A stretch of 64,000 nucleotides of DNA, from NCBI GenBank assembly GCA_965200615.1, contig OZ241377.1, positions 3,658,001-3,722,000 on the forward strand, in the 5' to 3' direction. Both the position numbers and the translations under genes were made by a program. The stretch is from Bin5 sp965200615 (GTDB lineage: Bacteria; Chloroflexota; Anaerolineae; Caldilineales; Caldilineaceae). Under the pieces are notes generated by a model, which saw only the letters and a list, made by a program, of their open reading frames with translations, was not told the origin of the DNA and searched no databases. Position 1 is the first letter of the stretch, and the number at the start of each line of letters is the position of its first letter. Positions 18,266-27,073 of the stretch are shown in pieces.

Positions 18266-18347
18266 TGTCTACATCCCGCATGGCCGGCATTGAACAGTGC
18301 GCAGAGCGAAGGGTTCTCAGCATTGCTCCGATGGACGCGACACCGGC

Positions 18348-21218
18348 TCACTGCACCAGAGTTTGTGAAAGTGGCAACTCCTCCATGTCGTACCAATTCG
18401 GGCCCGCTTCGATATCAACTCGTAAGGGTACATCCAGCGCAAAGGCTGATTCCATTTCCTTACGTACGAGCGGCGCAACCACGTTCAGTTCTTCGTGAGG
18501 CAGTTCCAGAACCAGTTCATCATGGACCTGCAGCAACATCTTCGCCTTCAGACCCTCATCCCGGATTCGCTTATGGAGGTTTCTCATCGCAAGTTTCGTT
18601 ATGTCAGCGGCAGTCCCCTGGATCGGGGCGTTGATAGCCTGTCGTTCGAGCGCCTGCCTCTGATTGAAGGGCAGGTTTCCCTGAAGTTCAAGGAAGATAC
18701 GCCTGCGACCCAAAAGCGTCTCGACATATCCCTCTTCGCCAGCCTTTCGAATCGTGTCGTCGATGTATCTGCGTACATTCGGATAGGTCGCGAAATACTG
18801 GTCCAGAAACTGCTGGGCCTCCGTTGGATCCATGTCAGTTCGGCTGCTGAGGCCGAAGGCGCTGACTCCGTAGATCGTAGCAAAGTTGATTGTTTTGCCC
18901 AGATCGCGCTGCTCGTAAGCGACCTGATCCAGTGGGACTTCAAACAGTAGCGATGCGGTCACGGAATGAATGTCCTGATCCTGACGGAAAGCCTCCAACA
19001 AAGGTTCTTCCCGGGCAATGTGCGCGAGAATTCTCAGTTCAACCTGGCTGTAGTCTGCCGCCAGGAGCACGCAGCCTTCTTCTGCCTCAAAGGCCTTCCG
19101 GATTTCCCGCCCGCGCTCCGTGCGAATAGGAATGTTCTGCAGATTTGGCCCGTTGCTGCTGAGGCGGCCCGTGGCGGAACCTGCCTGACTGTAGTTTGTA
19201 TGGACGCGGCCGGTTCCCTCGTTGACAAGCAAACCCAGCGTATCGACATAGGTTCCCCGCAGTTTTTCGAGCTGGCGCTGCTCAAACAGCAGGTCCAGGA
19301 ACTGACTCTGTTCAGACGACAACTGGGTCGTGGACGCCTTCAGTTTATCCAATTCCCCGGCTGCGGTGCTGACAAATCCCGACTTCGTCTTCTTAAGCCC
19401 TTTGGCCGGGAACGCAAGTTCATTGAACATAACCGTACTGAGTTGCTGCGTACTGCGAAGGTTGAATTCGTGGCCGACGATTCCCTTCAACAGCGTATCG
19501 ATCTCTTGCAAGCGCTTGACCAGCCTTTGGGAAAGGTCTTCCAGAAAGTCGGTGTTCAGTCGAATTCCGGCCATTTCCATGTCAGCAAGAACCGGAAGCA
19601 GAGGTAACTCTATCTCCTCGTAGAGCGTCCAGACCCGGTCGCCGGCCTCTTTCAACCGCGGAACGAGAACGTCCCACAGGTGAAGCGTAGCGTCCACATC
19701 GGCCCCGCAGTAACCTGTAACGCGATCGATGTCCACCTCTGCGATCGAGATCTGATTGCGGCCTGACCCGATCAGCTCTGAAATCTCTGTCATTGTCCAG
19801 CCAAGTTCGGTCTCCGCCTGGCTCTTGAGGCCAATGGCACGGTTGGCCGGATCCAGCAGCCAGGCGACGGTCATCGTATCGTGGATCGGCCCTTCTACCT
19901 TGAGATCGTGCCGGCGGCAGACGACCAGATCGTACTTCGCGTTGTGCGCCACTTTCGGCAGTTTCGGGTCTGTAAAAAACGGCTGCACTGCCTCGCGCAC
20001 GACTTCCCAGGGCAGTTGATCGCCGTCACTGTGCGCTACGGGAATATAGCAGCCTTCGCCCCTGGACCAGGCGATGCCCAACCCCACCAGGTCCGCGCTC
20101 ATCGGATCCCGGCCGCTGGTCTCGACGTCGAAGGAAAGGATCTTTGCCTGGTCGAGGTCCCTGCAAAGTTCCTTCAATTCAGCCTGACTCTGTATGCACC
20201 GGTAAGGATGTTCACCGGTTTCGCTCGCGGACGGCCGCCAACCCGCCGAAACCTGAGCGTCCTCTGTGTCGGGAAATAGTCCGGACTGCGATTGTTCAGA
20301 GGGGATCAGGGCCGGTTGCCCATCCCCATTGTCGCGTAATCCGGCATCCCGCAACTGATCCAGTTCTCGCTGAAGGCTGCGAAAGTCCAGCTCTTCGAAA
20401 ATGCGGCGCACGGCGCCGCCGTCGTATTGCTGCAGGAGGAACGCTTCTGCATCGAACGAGACGTCCACGTCACAGACAATGGTCATCAGCCTCTTGTTGC
20501 GGCGGACGTCCGCTTCGGCGTCCCTCAGATTTTGCTGGGTCTTGGGTCCCTTGATTTCGTCGATGTGGGCGTAGAGCCCGTCCAGGGAACCATACTCTTT
20601 AAGGAATCGAATAGCGGTTTTTTCGCCAACTTTCGGCACACCGGGGATATTGTCGGAGCTGTCGCCGACCAGCGCCTTCATTTCGAGAAACTGTTCAGGG
20701 TCGAGGCCGCTGTAGCGTTTGGCAACCTCCTTAACTCCGTACGCCAGCGTGGTCGGGGAAGGACCTCCCGATGTATAGAGGATCTTGACTCTATCTGCCA
20801 CAAGCTGAAACATGTCGCGGTCGCCGGACAGGATCAAGACATCATGCCCCTCAGCGGCCGCTTGGCGGGCCAGCCCGCCCAAAATGTCGTCTGCCTCGAA
20901 GTTTTCAAGCGTCAGGATTGGAATCTTCAGCGCTTCCAGGAGCTGTTCAATGCGGTCCATTTGAGGTCGCATCTCATCGGGCATGGCGTCCCGGGTCGCC
21001 TTGTACTCAACAAACTCTTCGTGGCGCCAGGTATCCCCCCTGTCAAATGCGACCGCAACGCCGTCAGGCCGGTACTCCCGCAGAACGCTGAACAGCTTGC
21101 GAAAGAAGCCGAACACAGCCGTGGTTGGCTCGCCGCGTGCAGTAACCAGGGGTGTCTTGACACCGAAAAACGCTCGAAACGCTTGGGAATGACCATCAAT
21201 CAGAAGGTAGGTCGACAC
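18348..21218 (-). CDS. polA: DNA polymerase I with 5'-3' and apparently intact 3'-5' exonuclease domains
   Basis: A 956-residue enzyme for repair and Okazaki-fragment processing. Domains in order: 5'-3' exonuclease (about 1-290; DGHSQAFRAF, GDRDMFQLV, GDSSDNIPGVPKVGEKTA), 3'-5' exonuclease (about 330-530; the DxE motif FDVETSG, NAKYDL and YCGADVDATLHL keep the metal-binding acids) and family A polymerase (ADYSQVELRILAH, the O-helix RDLGKTINFATIYG and QVHDELVLE). Unlike Thermus-type Pol I, the proofreading residues appear intact. Start is GTG 21218. A small gene and its promoter lie directly upstream and may drive it. Confidence 0.96.
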   Translation of the reverse strand: MSTYLLIDGHSQAFRAFFGVKTPLVTARGEPTTAVFGFFRKLFSVLREYRPDGVAVAFDRGDTWRHEEFVEYKATRDAMPDEMRPQMDRIEQLLEALKIPILTLENFEADDILGGLARQAAAEGHDVLILSGDRDMFQLVADRVKILYTSGGPSPTTLAYGVKEVAKRYSGLDPEQFLEMKALVGDSSDNIPGVPKVGEKTAIRFLKEYGSLDGLYAHIDEIKGPKTQQNLRDAEADVRRNKRLMTIVCDVDVSFDAEAFLLQQYDGGAVRRIFEELDFRSLQRELDQLRDAGLRDNGDGQPALIPSEQSQSGLFPDTEDAQVSAGWRPSASETGEHPYRCIQSQAELKELCRDLDQAKILSFDVETSGRDPMSADLVGLGIAWSRGEGCYIPVAHSDGDQLPWEVVREAVQPFFTDPKLPKVAHNAKYDLVVCRRHDLKVEGPIHDTMTVAWLLDPANRAIGLKSQAETELGWTMTEISELIGSGRNQISIAEVDIDRVTGYCGADVDATLHLWDVLVPRLKEAGDRVWTLYEEIELPLLPVLADMEMAGIRLNTDFLEDLSQRLVKRLQEIDTLLKGIVGHEFNLRSTQQLSTVMFNELAFPAKGLKKTKSGFVSTAAGELDKLKASTTQLSSEQSQFLDLLFEQRQLEKLRGTYVDTLGLLVNEGTGRVHTNYSQAGSATGRLSSNGPNLQNIPIRTERGREIRKAFEAEEGCVLLAADYSQVELRILAHIAREEPLLEAFRQDQDIHSVTASLLFEVPLDQVAYEQRDLGKTINFATIYGVSAFGLSSRTDMDPTEAQQFLDQYFATYPNVRRYIDDTIRKAGEEGYVETLLGRRRIFLELQGNLPFNQRQALERQAINAPIQGTAADITKLAMRNLHKRIRDEGLKAKMLLQVHDELVLELPHEELNVVAPLVRKEMESAFALDVPLRVDIEAGPNWYDMEELPLSQTLVQ

Positions 21219-21322
21219 TGTCGCTCACCATTTGAACCTGTTTATGCCTCGCCGTCAACTGAAGGCCAGGGACGCAAGCTGGAGGAGTTACGCCGTACGA
21301 TTGACCTGCAGGGGCAAATACT

Positions 21323-21538
21323 CTAATCTTCGACCACCAATTGGCCGCTTGCCACCAACTCGTTTATCTGGCCGAAGTCCAGAATCGATCGCAACGTGCG
21401 CATTCTGCGGCCAGCATCAAGACGATAATGGCCGGTAGGAAGTTCCAAAATGAAGTTTTTTTCACTCAGGTTGGCAAGGACAATTACGTCCTTCGGATCT
21501 TCCAGCCAGGTGATGTCATCATAGCTTCGTTTTGACAC
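21323..21538 (-). CDS. Small conserved-looking protein of unknown function upstream of polA
   Basis: A 71-residue acidic-to-neutral protein (starting MSKRSYDDITWLEDPKD) with no membrane segment. I do not recognise a family. The GTG at 21538 was chosen over an in-frame GTG at 21544 because AAGGAAGG sits five bases before it. A good promoter (TTGTCA, 17 bases, TACAAT) lies about 115 bases upstream. It precedes polA by about 100 bases on the same strand. Sequence composition, ribosome-binding site and promoter together support a real gene. Confidence 0.6.
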   Translation of the reverse strand: MSKRSYDDITWLEDPKDVIVLANLSEKNFILELPTGHYRLDAGRRMRTLRSILDFGQINELVASGQLVVED

Positions 21539-21651
21539 GGCCACCTTCCTTTATCCAGGGTTCGGCTCTTCGCGGCGTCAGACTCCGGCTGTGACCAGAG
21601 CAGATTACCCAAAGCTACAAGCTGTCGCAAATCGATCTCAGACTTACAACA

Positions 21652-21680
21652 ATTGTACAGGCGCCATCAGTATTTGACAA
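21652..21680 (-). promoter_or_regulatory. Predicted promoter for the 71-residue gene and perhaps polA
   Basis: On the minus strand TTGTCA (21680-21675) and TACAAT (21657-21652) are spaced by 17 bases. The -35 overlaps the last codons of the glycosyltransferase gene upstream. Confidence 0.6.
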
Positions 21681-23235
21681 GGTTCTTTGGATGAAACAGC
21701 CTGGCCGTTCTGCGCCCCTGCAGCGTCCGCGCAGAGCGCGCTAACCAGGACTCATAGAGCCCGAGTCCAGCCACCAGCGCGTATCCACCGGCGTAAAAGG
21801 CCAGAAAAGGCAGATTCCACCACTGACCGTGCCTGGCCGCAACGTAGCAGCCAATACCCCCGTAGACAGCCAGGAAAAACTCGGCGGCCGCCAGGGGTTC
21901 CAAATCAAGGGCATAGCCGCTCCGATGCCATGCAAGGGAATTGCCCTCGACGCGGAACTTTGGTGTCCGCAGAAAGGTCCCGCCCCTTCCGAATAGCGCT
22001 TGCCACGCGGCAACCGAATTGCTGAGTGACAGACCCATTCCCAAGAGCATCAGCAGAGGCAGATGGGCCCAGCGCCGCAGCCAGTCCTGCGGGCGCAGAC
22101 GACGTTGCGCCAACGCATACAGCGCGGGGGGACCAACGCCAACCAGGCCCAAGTAGGCCAGGGGCCAGTAGGGCTGGCTGCCAAAAAGCATGAGAAGCGG
22201 GGAAACGAGGAGCAGTAGCAGCAGCAGCGGGTGAATGAGGTAGCCGCCCAGATGGACGAAAGCCGCTGTCCTCTTGATGGTTGACCAGCCCCCCTGCCAG
22301 ACCGAGGCGGCCAGCTTTCGCAGCGTCGCCACACTCCCTTTTGCCCAGCGGAACTGTTGCCGTTTGAAAGCGAGAAGCTGGGGGGGCAGCTCTGCGGGGG
22401 CCTCTACCCCGTTCAGATAGGCGCCGCGCCAGCCGGCCAGTTGGGCCCGGTAACTCAGGTCCAGGTCTTCGCAGAGCGTGTCGTCCTGCCAGCCTCCTAC
22501 CGCCTGGTCTTCGATACAGTCCCGCCTCCATACGCCTGCGGAACCGTTAAACCCGAACGGCAGCCCTACTGAATGGCGCGCAGCCTGCTCAACAACAAAA
22601 TGGCCGTCCAGCGCCAGCGCCTGGGTCATTGTCAGCGCTGAGAATTCTCCGTTCAGGTGCGTCCAGCGGGTCTGCACGAACCCGATTTTCTTCGCTGATT
22701 CTTCGAGGAAGGTGGGTAGTGTGCGCCTGAGAAAATCGGGCTGGGGCGCGAAGTCCGCGTCGAAAACCGCGATAAACTCGCCCGTTGCTTTCGACAGCCC
22801 TTCCCTTAACGCTCCTGCCTTATAGCCTTGGCGTTCGTTGCGGTGCAGCACCTGGACATTGGCGCCGCGCCTGCGCCAAAGGGCTGCCCGGTTCTCAGCG
22901 ATGGAGGTAGTGCCGTCAGTCGAATCGTCGAGCACCTGGATCTGGAGCCGATCAAGGGGATAGTCAAGTCTGGCGCAGGCATCGATGAGGCGTCCGACTA
23001 CGTGAACTTCGTTGTAGACGGGCAGCTGCACGGTCACAGCGGGCCAGTCGATTTCATCGTTGCGCAAATGACCGGTCGGGACTTCGATTGTGTGTGCGGC
23101 CGCCTTTCGATGCAGCCTTTCCTCGCGTAGCTTCAGCAAAGTAAGTATCAGCGCTTGCAGGCCGTAGAGGGCTAGTCCCATCGCGCCGACCAGGTAGAGG
23201 ATCTGCAGGCCTGCCAGTATAGGGGCGTTCAGCAC
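21667..23235 (-). CDS. Membrane-bound family 2 glycosyltransferase, cellulose-synthase-like
   Basis: A 522-residue processive-type GT2 enzyme. One N-terminal membrane helix (LQILYLVGAMGLALYGLQAL) is followed by the GT-A domain with VLDDSTDGT, the DxD motif VFDADFAP, an acidic CEDLDLSY in place of the TED box, and QQFRW for the Q(Q/R)xRW motif. At least four membrane helices follow from about residue 320. This architecture makes extracellular beta-linked polysaccharides such as (gluco)mannan or transfers sugars to lipid. No BcsB or PilZ partner is adjacent, so the product is not known. The start is GTG 23235. An upstream ATG at 23240 is out of frame. Confidence 0.85.
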   Translation of the reverse strand: MLNAPILAGLQILYLVGAMGLALYGLQALILTLLKLREERLHRKAAAHTIEVPTGHLRNDEIDWPAVTVQLPVYNEVHVVGRLIDACARLDYPLDRLQIQVLDDSTDGTTSIAENRAALWRRRGANVQVLHRNERQGYKAGALREGLSKATGEFIAVFDADFAPQPDFLRRTLPTFLEESAKKIGFVQTRWTHLNGEFSALTMTQALALDGHFVVEQAARHSVGLPFGFNGSAGVWRRDCIEDQAVGGWQDDTLCEDLDLSYRAQLAGWRGAYLNGVEAPAELPPQLLAFKRQQFRWAKGSVATLRKLAASVWQGGWSTIKRTAAFVHLGGYLIHPLLLLLLLVSPLLMLFGSQPYWPLAYLGLVGVGPPALYALAQRRLRPQDWLRRWAHLPLLMLLGMGLSLSNSVAAWQALFGRGGTFLRTPKFRVEGNSLAWHRSGYALDLEPLAAAEFFLAVYGGIGCYVAARHGQWWNLPFLAFYAGGYALVAGLGLYESWLARSARTLQGRRTARLFHPKNLVKY

Positions 23236-23357
23236 TTCATGCTCTCCGACCAGGGTTGTCCGATCTCGGTTCTGGAATCAATTGGCCTATGTCTATTCCA
23301 GATTCAGGCCAATACTCATATTTGTATTTGTTCATAACTGTATATCGCAAATGAAAA

Positions 23358-23388
23358 CGCGAGGCCCGCACTCCGAATAGGCCTCGCG
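23358..23388 (-). terminator. Rho-independent terminator of the EF-G-2 gene
   Basis: On the minus strand a perfect 9-bp stem (CGCGAGGCC with GGCCTCGCG, 13-base loop) is followed by TTTTCATTT. It lies 60 bases after the EF-G-2 stop, separating it from the glycosyltransferase gene. Confidence 0.75.
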
Positions 23389-23448
23389 CCGCTCGCGTGT
23401 AAGGCAATTTTCAGCGCCTTTTCACAGTATTCCCTTTGTGCCAGTCGC

Positions 23449-25512
23449 CTACTCCTGCTCGGCCTCCTCCTCCTTGCTCTGCAAGATGACCTGATCGGCC
23501 AGGTGACTGGGGACAGGTTCGTAGCGACCAAACTCTATCGTGTAGATGCCGCGGCCCTGGGTCATGGAACGCAGGTCGGTACCATAGCGCAGAATCTCGG
23601 CCAGTGGAATCTCGGCGTTGATGATGGCGCGGTTGTTCCTGTTCTCCATCCCCAGCACGCGGCCGCGGCGGTTGTTGAGATCGCCCATTACGTCGCCCAT
23701 GAATTCGTCGGGGACCGTCACCCGCATCGTGTAGATCGGCTCCAACAGCACAGGGCGGGCTTCCTGCATGGCGATCTTGAAGACCTCGCGACCGGCGGTC
23801 TGGAACGCGATATCCTTTGAGTCGACCGGATGGTGCTTGCCGTCAAATACAATCGCTTTGACGTCGACAATCGGGTAGCCGGCAATCACGCCCTGGTCAA
23901 GAATCTGCCGGATTCCTTTCTCGATCGAAGGGATGAAGACGCTGGGGATCGCGCCGCCGAAGACCTCGCTGTCGTAAGCAAATCCATCGCCCCGGTCCAG
24001 CGGCTCCACCCGCAGCTCGACGTCGGCAAACTGGCCGGCGCCGCCGGTCTGTTTTTTGTGCCGATAGTGGGCGCTGGCAGACCGCGTGACTGTCTCCTGG
24101 TAAGGCACCCTCGGCATCGCGGTGTCGACTTTCACGCCGAACTTGCTATCCAGGCTTCGGATCGCGACGTCAATGTGCGTGTCGCCCATTCCTTGCAAGA
24201 TGTTCTGCTTGGTCGCGTTCACGTACTCGACCTGGAGGGTCGGATTTTCCTCCGCAAGCGCCTGCAAGCCCTGCCCCATTTTGGCGCTGTCGGCCTTCGT
24301 CGCCGGCATCACCGCCACCGAATAGAGCGGCCTTGGATACTCGGGCGGCGGAAAGACAAGCTGCTCCTCACCGAGCGTATCGGAAGTTTTCAGCCCGTCC
24401 ATCTTGGTGAGTACGCCTATGTCCCCTGCAGTAAGTCCGGAAGCGGCTTCCAGCTCTTTTCCGCTTACATGAAACAGATTCTGCAGTTTCACTTTCTCGG
24501 CAGAGCGCTGGATAGTTGCCCCCTGGTCGACGGAAAGTGTGCCGGAAAGAATACGCACGTAGCTCATGCGGCCCACGTAGCGGTCGACAATCGTCTTGAA
24601 TATATAGGCGACAACAGGCCCTTCAGCATCGGCGGAGAGCTCCTGTCGCTCTTCGTCTCTGTTTGGAACCGATCTGACTACGTCTGCCGGCGAGGGAACA
24701 TAGTTCGTCAATGCGCGCGCCAGGCTGAACAGGCCGATATTCTGAATAGCGCTCCCGCAAAAGACGGGCACTATCTGGCCTTCCTGCACGCCTTGCCGCA
24801 GACCCTGCCGCACCTCGTCTTCGGTCAGCTCTTCGCCTTCGAGATACTTCATGATCAGCTCGTCGTCCGTCTCAGCCGCGGCGTCAACAAGATTCTGCCG
24901 GGCCTCGGCCACCGCGTCCTCCATGTCAGCGGGGACGTCTGTAACGGTCGCGTCAGAACCCATGTAGGCCTTCATATCAACCAGATTTACGACGCCTTCG
25001 AAATCTTCGCCTGCGCCAATCGGCAGCTGGAACGGCAATATCGTTCCGGAGAAGGCCTCAGTTGCGCTTGCCAGCGCGTTCTCGAAGTTGGCGTTTTCCC
25101 GGTCCATCTTGTTGACAAAGATCAGGCGGGGCTTGTCGACCGCGTCCAACTGTTCCCACGACAGTTCGGTGCCGACTTCAACGCCCGCGACCGAGTCAAG
25201 AAGCACAAGGCCCGCCTCCGATACGGATAGTCCGCTGATTACTTCGCCAACAAAGTCCAGGTAACCGGGCGTGTCCACCAGATTGAGCTTGGCGCCCTGA
25301 AATTCAACGGGAACGACGGAAAGATTGATCGAAATGCCGCGCCGCTGTTCTTCATCGTCCCAGTCCGAAACCGTGGACCCGTCCTCGACACGGCCGACAC
25401 GACTTGTCCCGCCGCCGTTGAAAAGCAGCGCTTCGACAAGGGATGTTTTCCCGGAACTGCCGTGCCCAAGAATTGTAATGTTGCGAATCTTGTCAGTCGA
25501 AAACTCGGCCAT
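23449..25512 (-). CDS. Elongation factor G-like GTPase (EF-G-2 type)
   Basis: A 687-residue translational GTPase. The P-loop is GHGSSGKTS, followed by switch regions (RRGISINLS), DTPGYLD and NKMD. The GHGSSGKT form and the GxxTSRVGRVEDGSTVSDWD stretch fit the EF-G-2/FusA2 branch rather than housekeeping EF-G. Domains II to V are all present, including the domain IV segment with KHHPVDSKDIAFQTAGREVF and the domain V segment GDVMGDLNNRRGRVLGM. Members of this branch may act in stress, ribosome recycling or as auxiliary translocases; the exact task is unclear. It is a single-gene unit with its own promoter and terminator. Confidence 0.88.
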   Translation of the reverse strand: MAEFSTDKIRNITILGHGSSGKTSLVEALLFNGGGTSRVGRVEDGSTVSDWDDEEQRRGISINLSVVPVEFQGAKLNLVDTPGYLDFVGEVISGLSVSEAGLVLLDSVAGVEVGTELSWEQLDAVDKPRLIFVNKMDRENANFENALASATEAFSGTILPFQLPIGAGEDFEGVVNLVDMKAYMGSDATVTDVPADMEDAVAEARQNLVDAAAETDDELIMKYLEGEELTEDEVRQGLRQGVQEGQIVPVFCGSAIQNIGLFSLARALTNYVPSPADVVRSVPNRDEERQELSADAEGPVVAYIFKTIVDRYVGRMSYVRILSGTLSVDQGATIQRSAEKVKLQNLFHVSGKELEAASGLTAGDIGVLTKMDGLKTSDTLGEEQLVFPPPEYPRPLYSVAVMPATKADSAKMGQGLQALAEENPTLQVEYVNATKQNILQGMGDTHIDVAIRSLDSKFGVKVDTAMPRVPYQETVTRSASAHYRHKKQTGGAGQFADVELRVEPLDRGDGFAYDSEVFGGAIPSVFIPSIEKGIRQILDQGVIAGYPIVDVKAIVFDGKHHPVDSKDIAFQTAGREVFKIAMQEARPVLLEPIYTMRVTVPDEFMGDVMGDLNNRRGRVLGMENRNNRAIINAEIPLAEILRYGTDLRSMTQGRGIYTIEFGRYEPVPSHLADQVILQSKEEEAEQE

Positions 25513-25659
25513 GAATCCTCCTCACTCCTATCTGCAAAACCCTGTACGAAATCTGTGAAAAATCGACTATAGATGAAAATGTCGCGGCCTTCGCCCTTGG
25601 ATTGGGTTCGCCGCGCAGACATTTCTAATTGAATGGTAGCAGGCGTGCAGCCGGACAGT

Positions 25660-25688
25660 ATCTTACCTGTTTTCGTCCCGAGTGTCAA
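25660..25688 (-). promoter_or_regulatory. Predicted sigma70 promoter of the EF-G-2 gene
   Basis: On the minus strand a perfect TTGACA (25688-25683) is followed after 17 bases by TAAGAT (25665-25660). The leader to the start codon is about 140 bases. Confidence 0.6.
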
Positions 25689-25830
25689 TGAATTCGGGTT
25701 GCCGATTGGCAAATGGCGAACCGTCGAACGGGCTGACGATCATGGAAAATCGCAGGGCCGCGCAGTACCATAGGAAACTGGATGGGGAAGGCGCCAAGAC
25801 TCGTGCCGCACCGACTTCAAGCCTGCGAGT

Positions 25831-26970
25831 TCAGCTCTCCCGGTATAGTTCCCGCATGATGATCATCTGCTGGATCTGGGTGGTCCCCTCGTAAATCTGG
25901 TAGATCTTGGCGTCGCGCATCAACTTCTCAACCGGGAACTCTTTGCTGTAGCCGTTGCCCCCGAACACCTGGACTGCGTCGGTCGCGTTCTTCATGGCCG
26001 CTTCCGCGCAGTACGCCTTCGCCATGGCTGCCGACATGGTGTTACGAACTCCTCTGTCCACATCCCAGGCCGCCTTATAGGCCAGATGCCGTCCCGCTTC
26101 CACCCTGATTGCCATATCCGCCAAGATGAATCCGACGCCCTGAAAGTGGGAGATCGGTTGACCAAAAGCGGTACGCTCCCCCGCATAGGCCACCGCCTCG
26201 TCCAGCGCCCGTCTTGCGACGCCTACTGCTGCGGTCGCCACGCCTGGCCTGCTCTTGTCGAACGCCTTCATCGCGATACGAAAACCTTCACCCTCGTCTC
26301 CAAGCCGGTTACACTCAGGGACCTCGACATTCTCGAAAAACACCTGGCAGGCCTGGGCCGCGTGCTGGCCCATTTTCGCCAGCGGTTTGCTCGTGCTCAC
26401 TCCGGGCCAGTCCCGTTCCACCAGGAAACAACTGATGCCGCTATGACCGGCGTCCGGGTCCGTCTTGGCGAACACAGCGTAGAAACTGGCGACAGGGCCA
26501 TCGGTGATCCAGGTCTTGGACCCATTCAAGACATAGGCGTCCTGGCACCGTATGGCGGTGGACTTGATGCCAGCGACATCCGAACCGGCGTCGGGCTCCG
26601 TCATGCAGTACGCCGCCACTTTGCCATCATCCGCAATCCAGGGCAGATAGCGCCGCTTCTGCTCATCGGAGCCCGCAATGAGCAGCGGCAAGGTCGCAAG
26701 CTGGTTCAGCATCAGGGCGGTCTGGATCCCGGAGCACCCGTAAGCCATCGACTCGGCAATCACGCACTCTTCCAGCGCGGTGGCGCCCATGCCACCGTAC
26801 TCCTCTGGGATATTGAGATTGACAAGTCCGACTTCGCGCGCCTTCTGAAAGATCTCCCAAGGCCACTCATCGCTCTGATCGTAGTATTCTGCGCGCGGCA
26901 TGATTTCTCTTCGCGTGAAGTCCATCGCCAGTTCCTGCAACATCTTGACGTCTTCAGGAAGTTCGTACAT
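25831..26970 (-). CDS. Acyl-CoA dehydrogenase
   Basis: A 379-residue FAD enzyme of the short/medium-chain acyl-CoA dehydrogenase family, catalysing alpha,beta-dehydrogenation of acyl-CoA. The N-terminal helical domain is followed by the beta domain with YCMTEPDAGSDVAGI and KTWITDG, and the C-terminal helical domain with QVFGGNGYSKEFPVEKLMRDAK. The catalytic base is Glu361 in IYEGTTQIQQ, placed as in medium-chain enzymes. All family signatures are intact. It stands alone, divergent from the SIS-domain gene; electron-transfer flavoprotein genes are not in the window. Chain-length preference, or a branched-chain or glutaryl substrate, cannot be judged. Confidence 0.92.
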   Translation of the reverse strand: MYELPEDVKMLQELAMDFTRREIMPRAEYYDQSDEWPWEIFQKAREVGLVNLNIPEEYGGMGATALEECVIAESMAYGCSGIQTALMLNQLATLPLLIAGSDEQKRRYLPWIADDGKVAAYCMTEPDAGSDVAGIKSTAIRCQDAYVLNGSKTWITDGPVASFYAVFAKTDPDAGHSGISCFLVERDWPGVSTSKPLAKMGQHAAQACQVFFENVEVPECNRLGDEGEGFRIAMKAFDKSRPGVATAAVGVARRALDEAVAYAGERTAFGQPISHFQGVGFILADMAIRVEAGRHLAYKAAWDVDRGVRNTMSAAMAKAYCAEAAMKNATDAVQVFGGNGYSKEFPVEKLMRDAKIYQIYEGTTQIQQMIIMRELYRES

Positions 26971-27024
26971 TGGAATTGGTCCTCGTGTAGATCAAGTTGC
27001 CGACAGTGTGATCCTCAGTGGAAA

Positions 27025-27033
27025 TGTTATACT
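27025..27033 (+). promoter_or_regulatory. Predicted extended -10 promoter of the SIS-domain gene
   Basis: TGTTATACT lies 40 bases before the start at 27074, matching the extended -10 form. No good -35 at 16-18 bases. Confidence 0.4.
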
Positions 27034-27073
27034 CTGTCTGACAGGCACATCCGAAAATGCGAAAGGAGTTGCG

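Noticed and set aside
17192..18634. A 480-codon plus-strand frame over argS and the end of polA
   Set aside because: Antisense to two certain genes; no family features.
23830..25230. A 466-codon plus-strand frame over the EF-G-2 gene
   Set aside because: Antisense to a complete EF-G-like protein; composition is that of a mirror frame, rich in His, Arg and Val.
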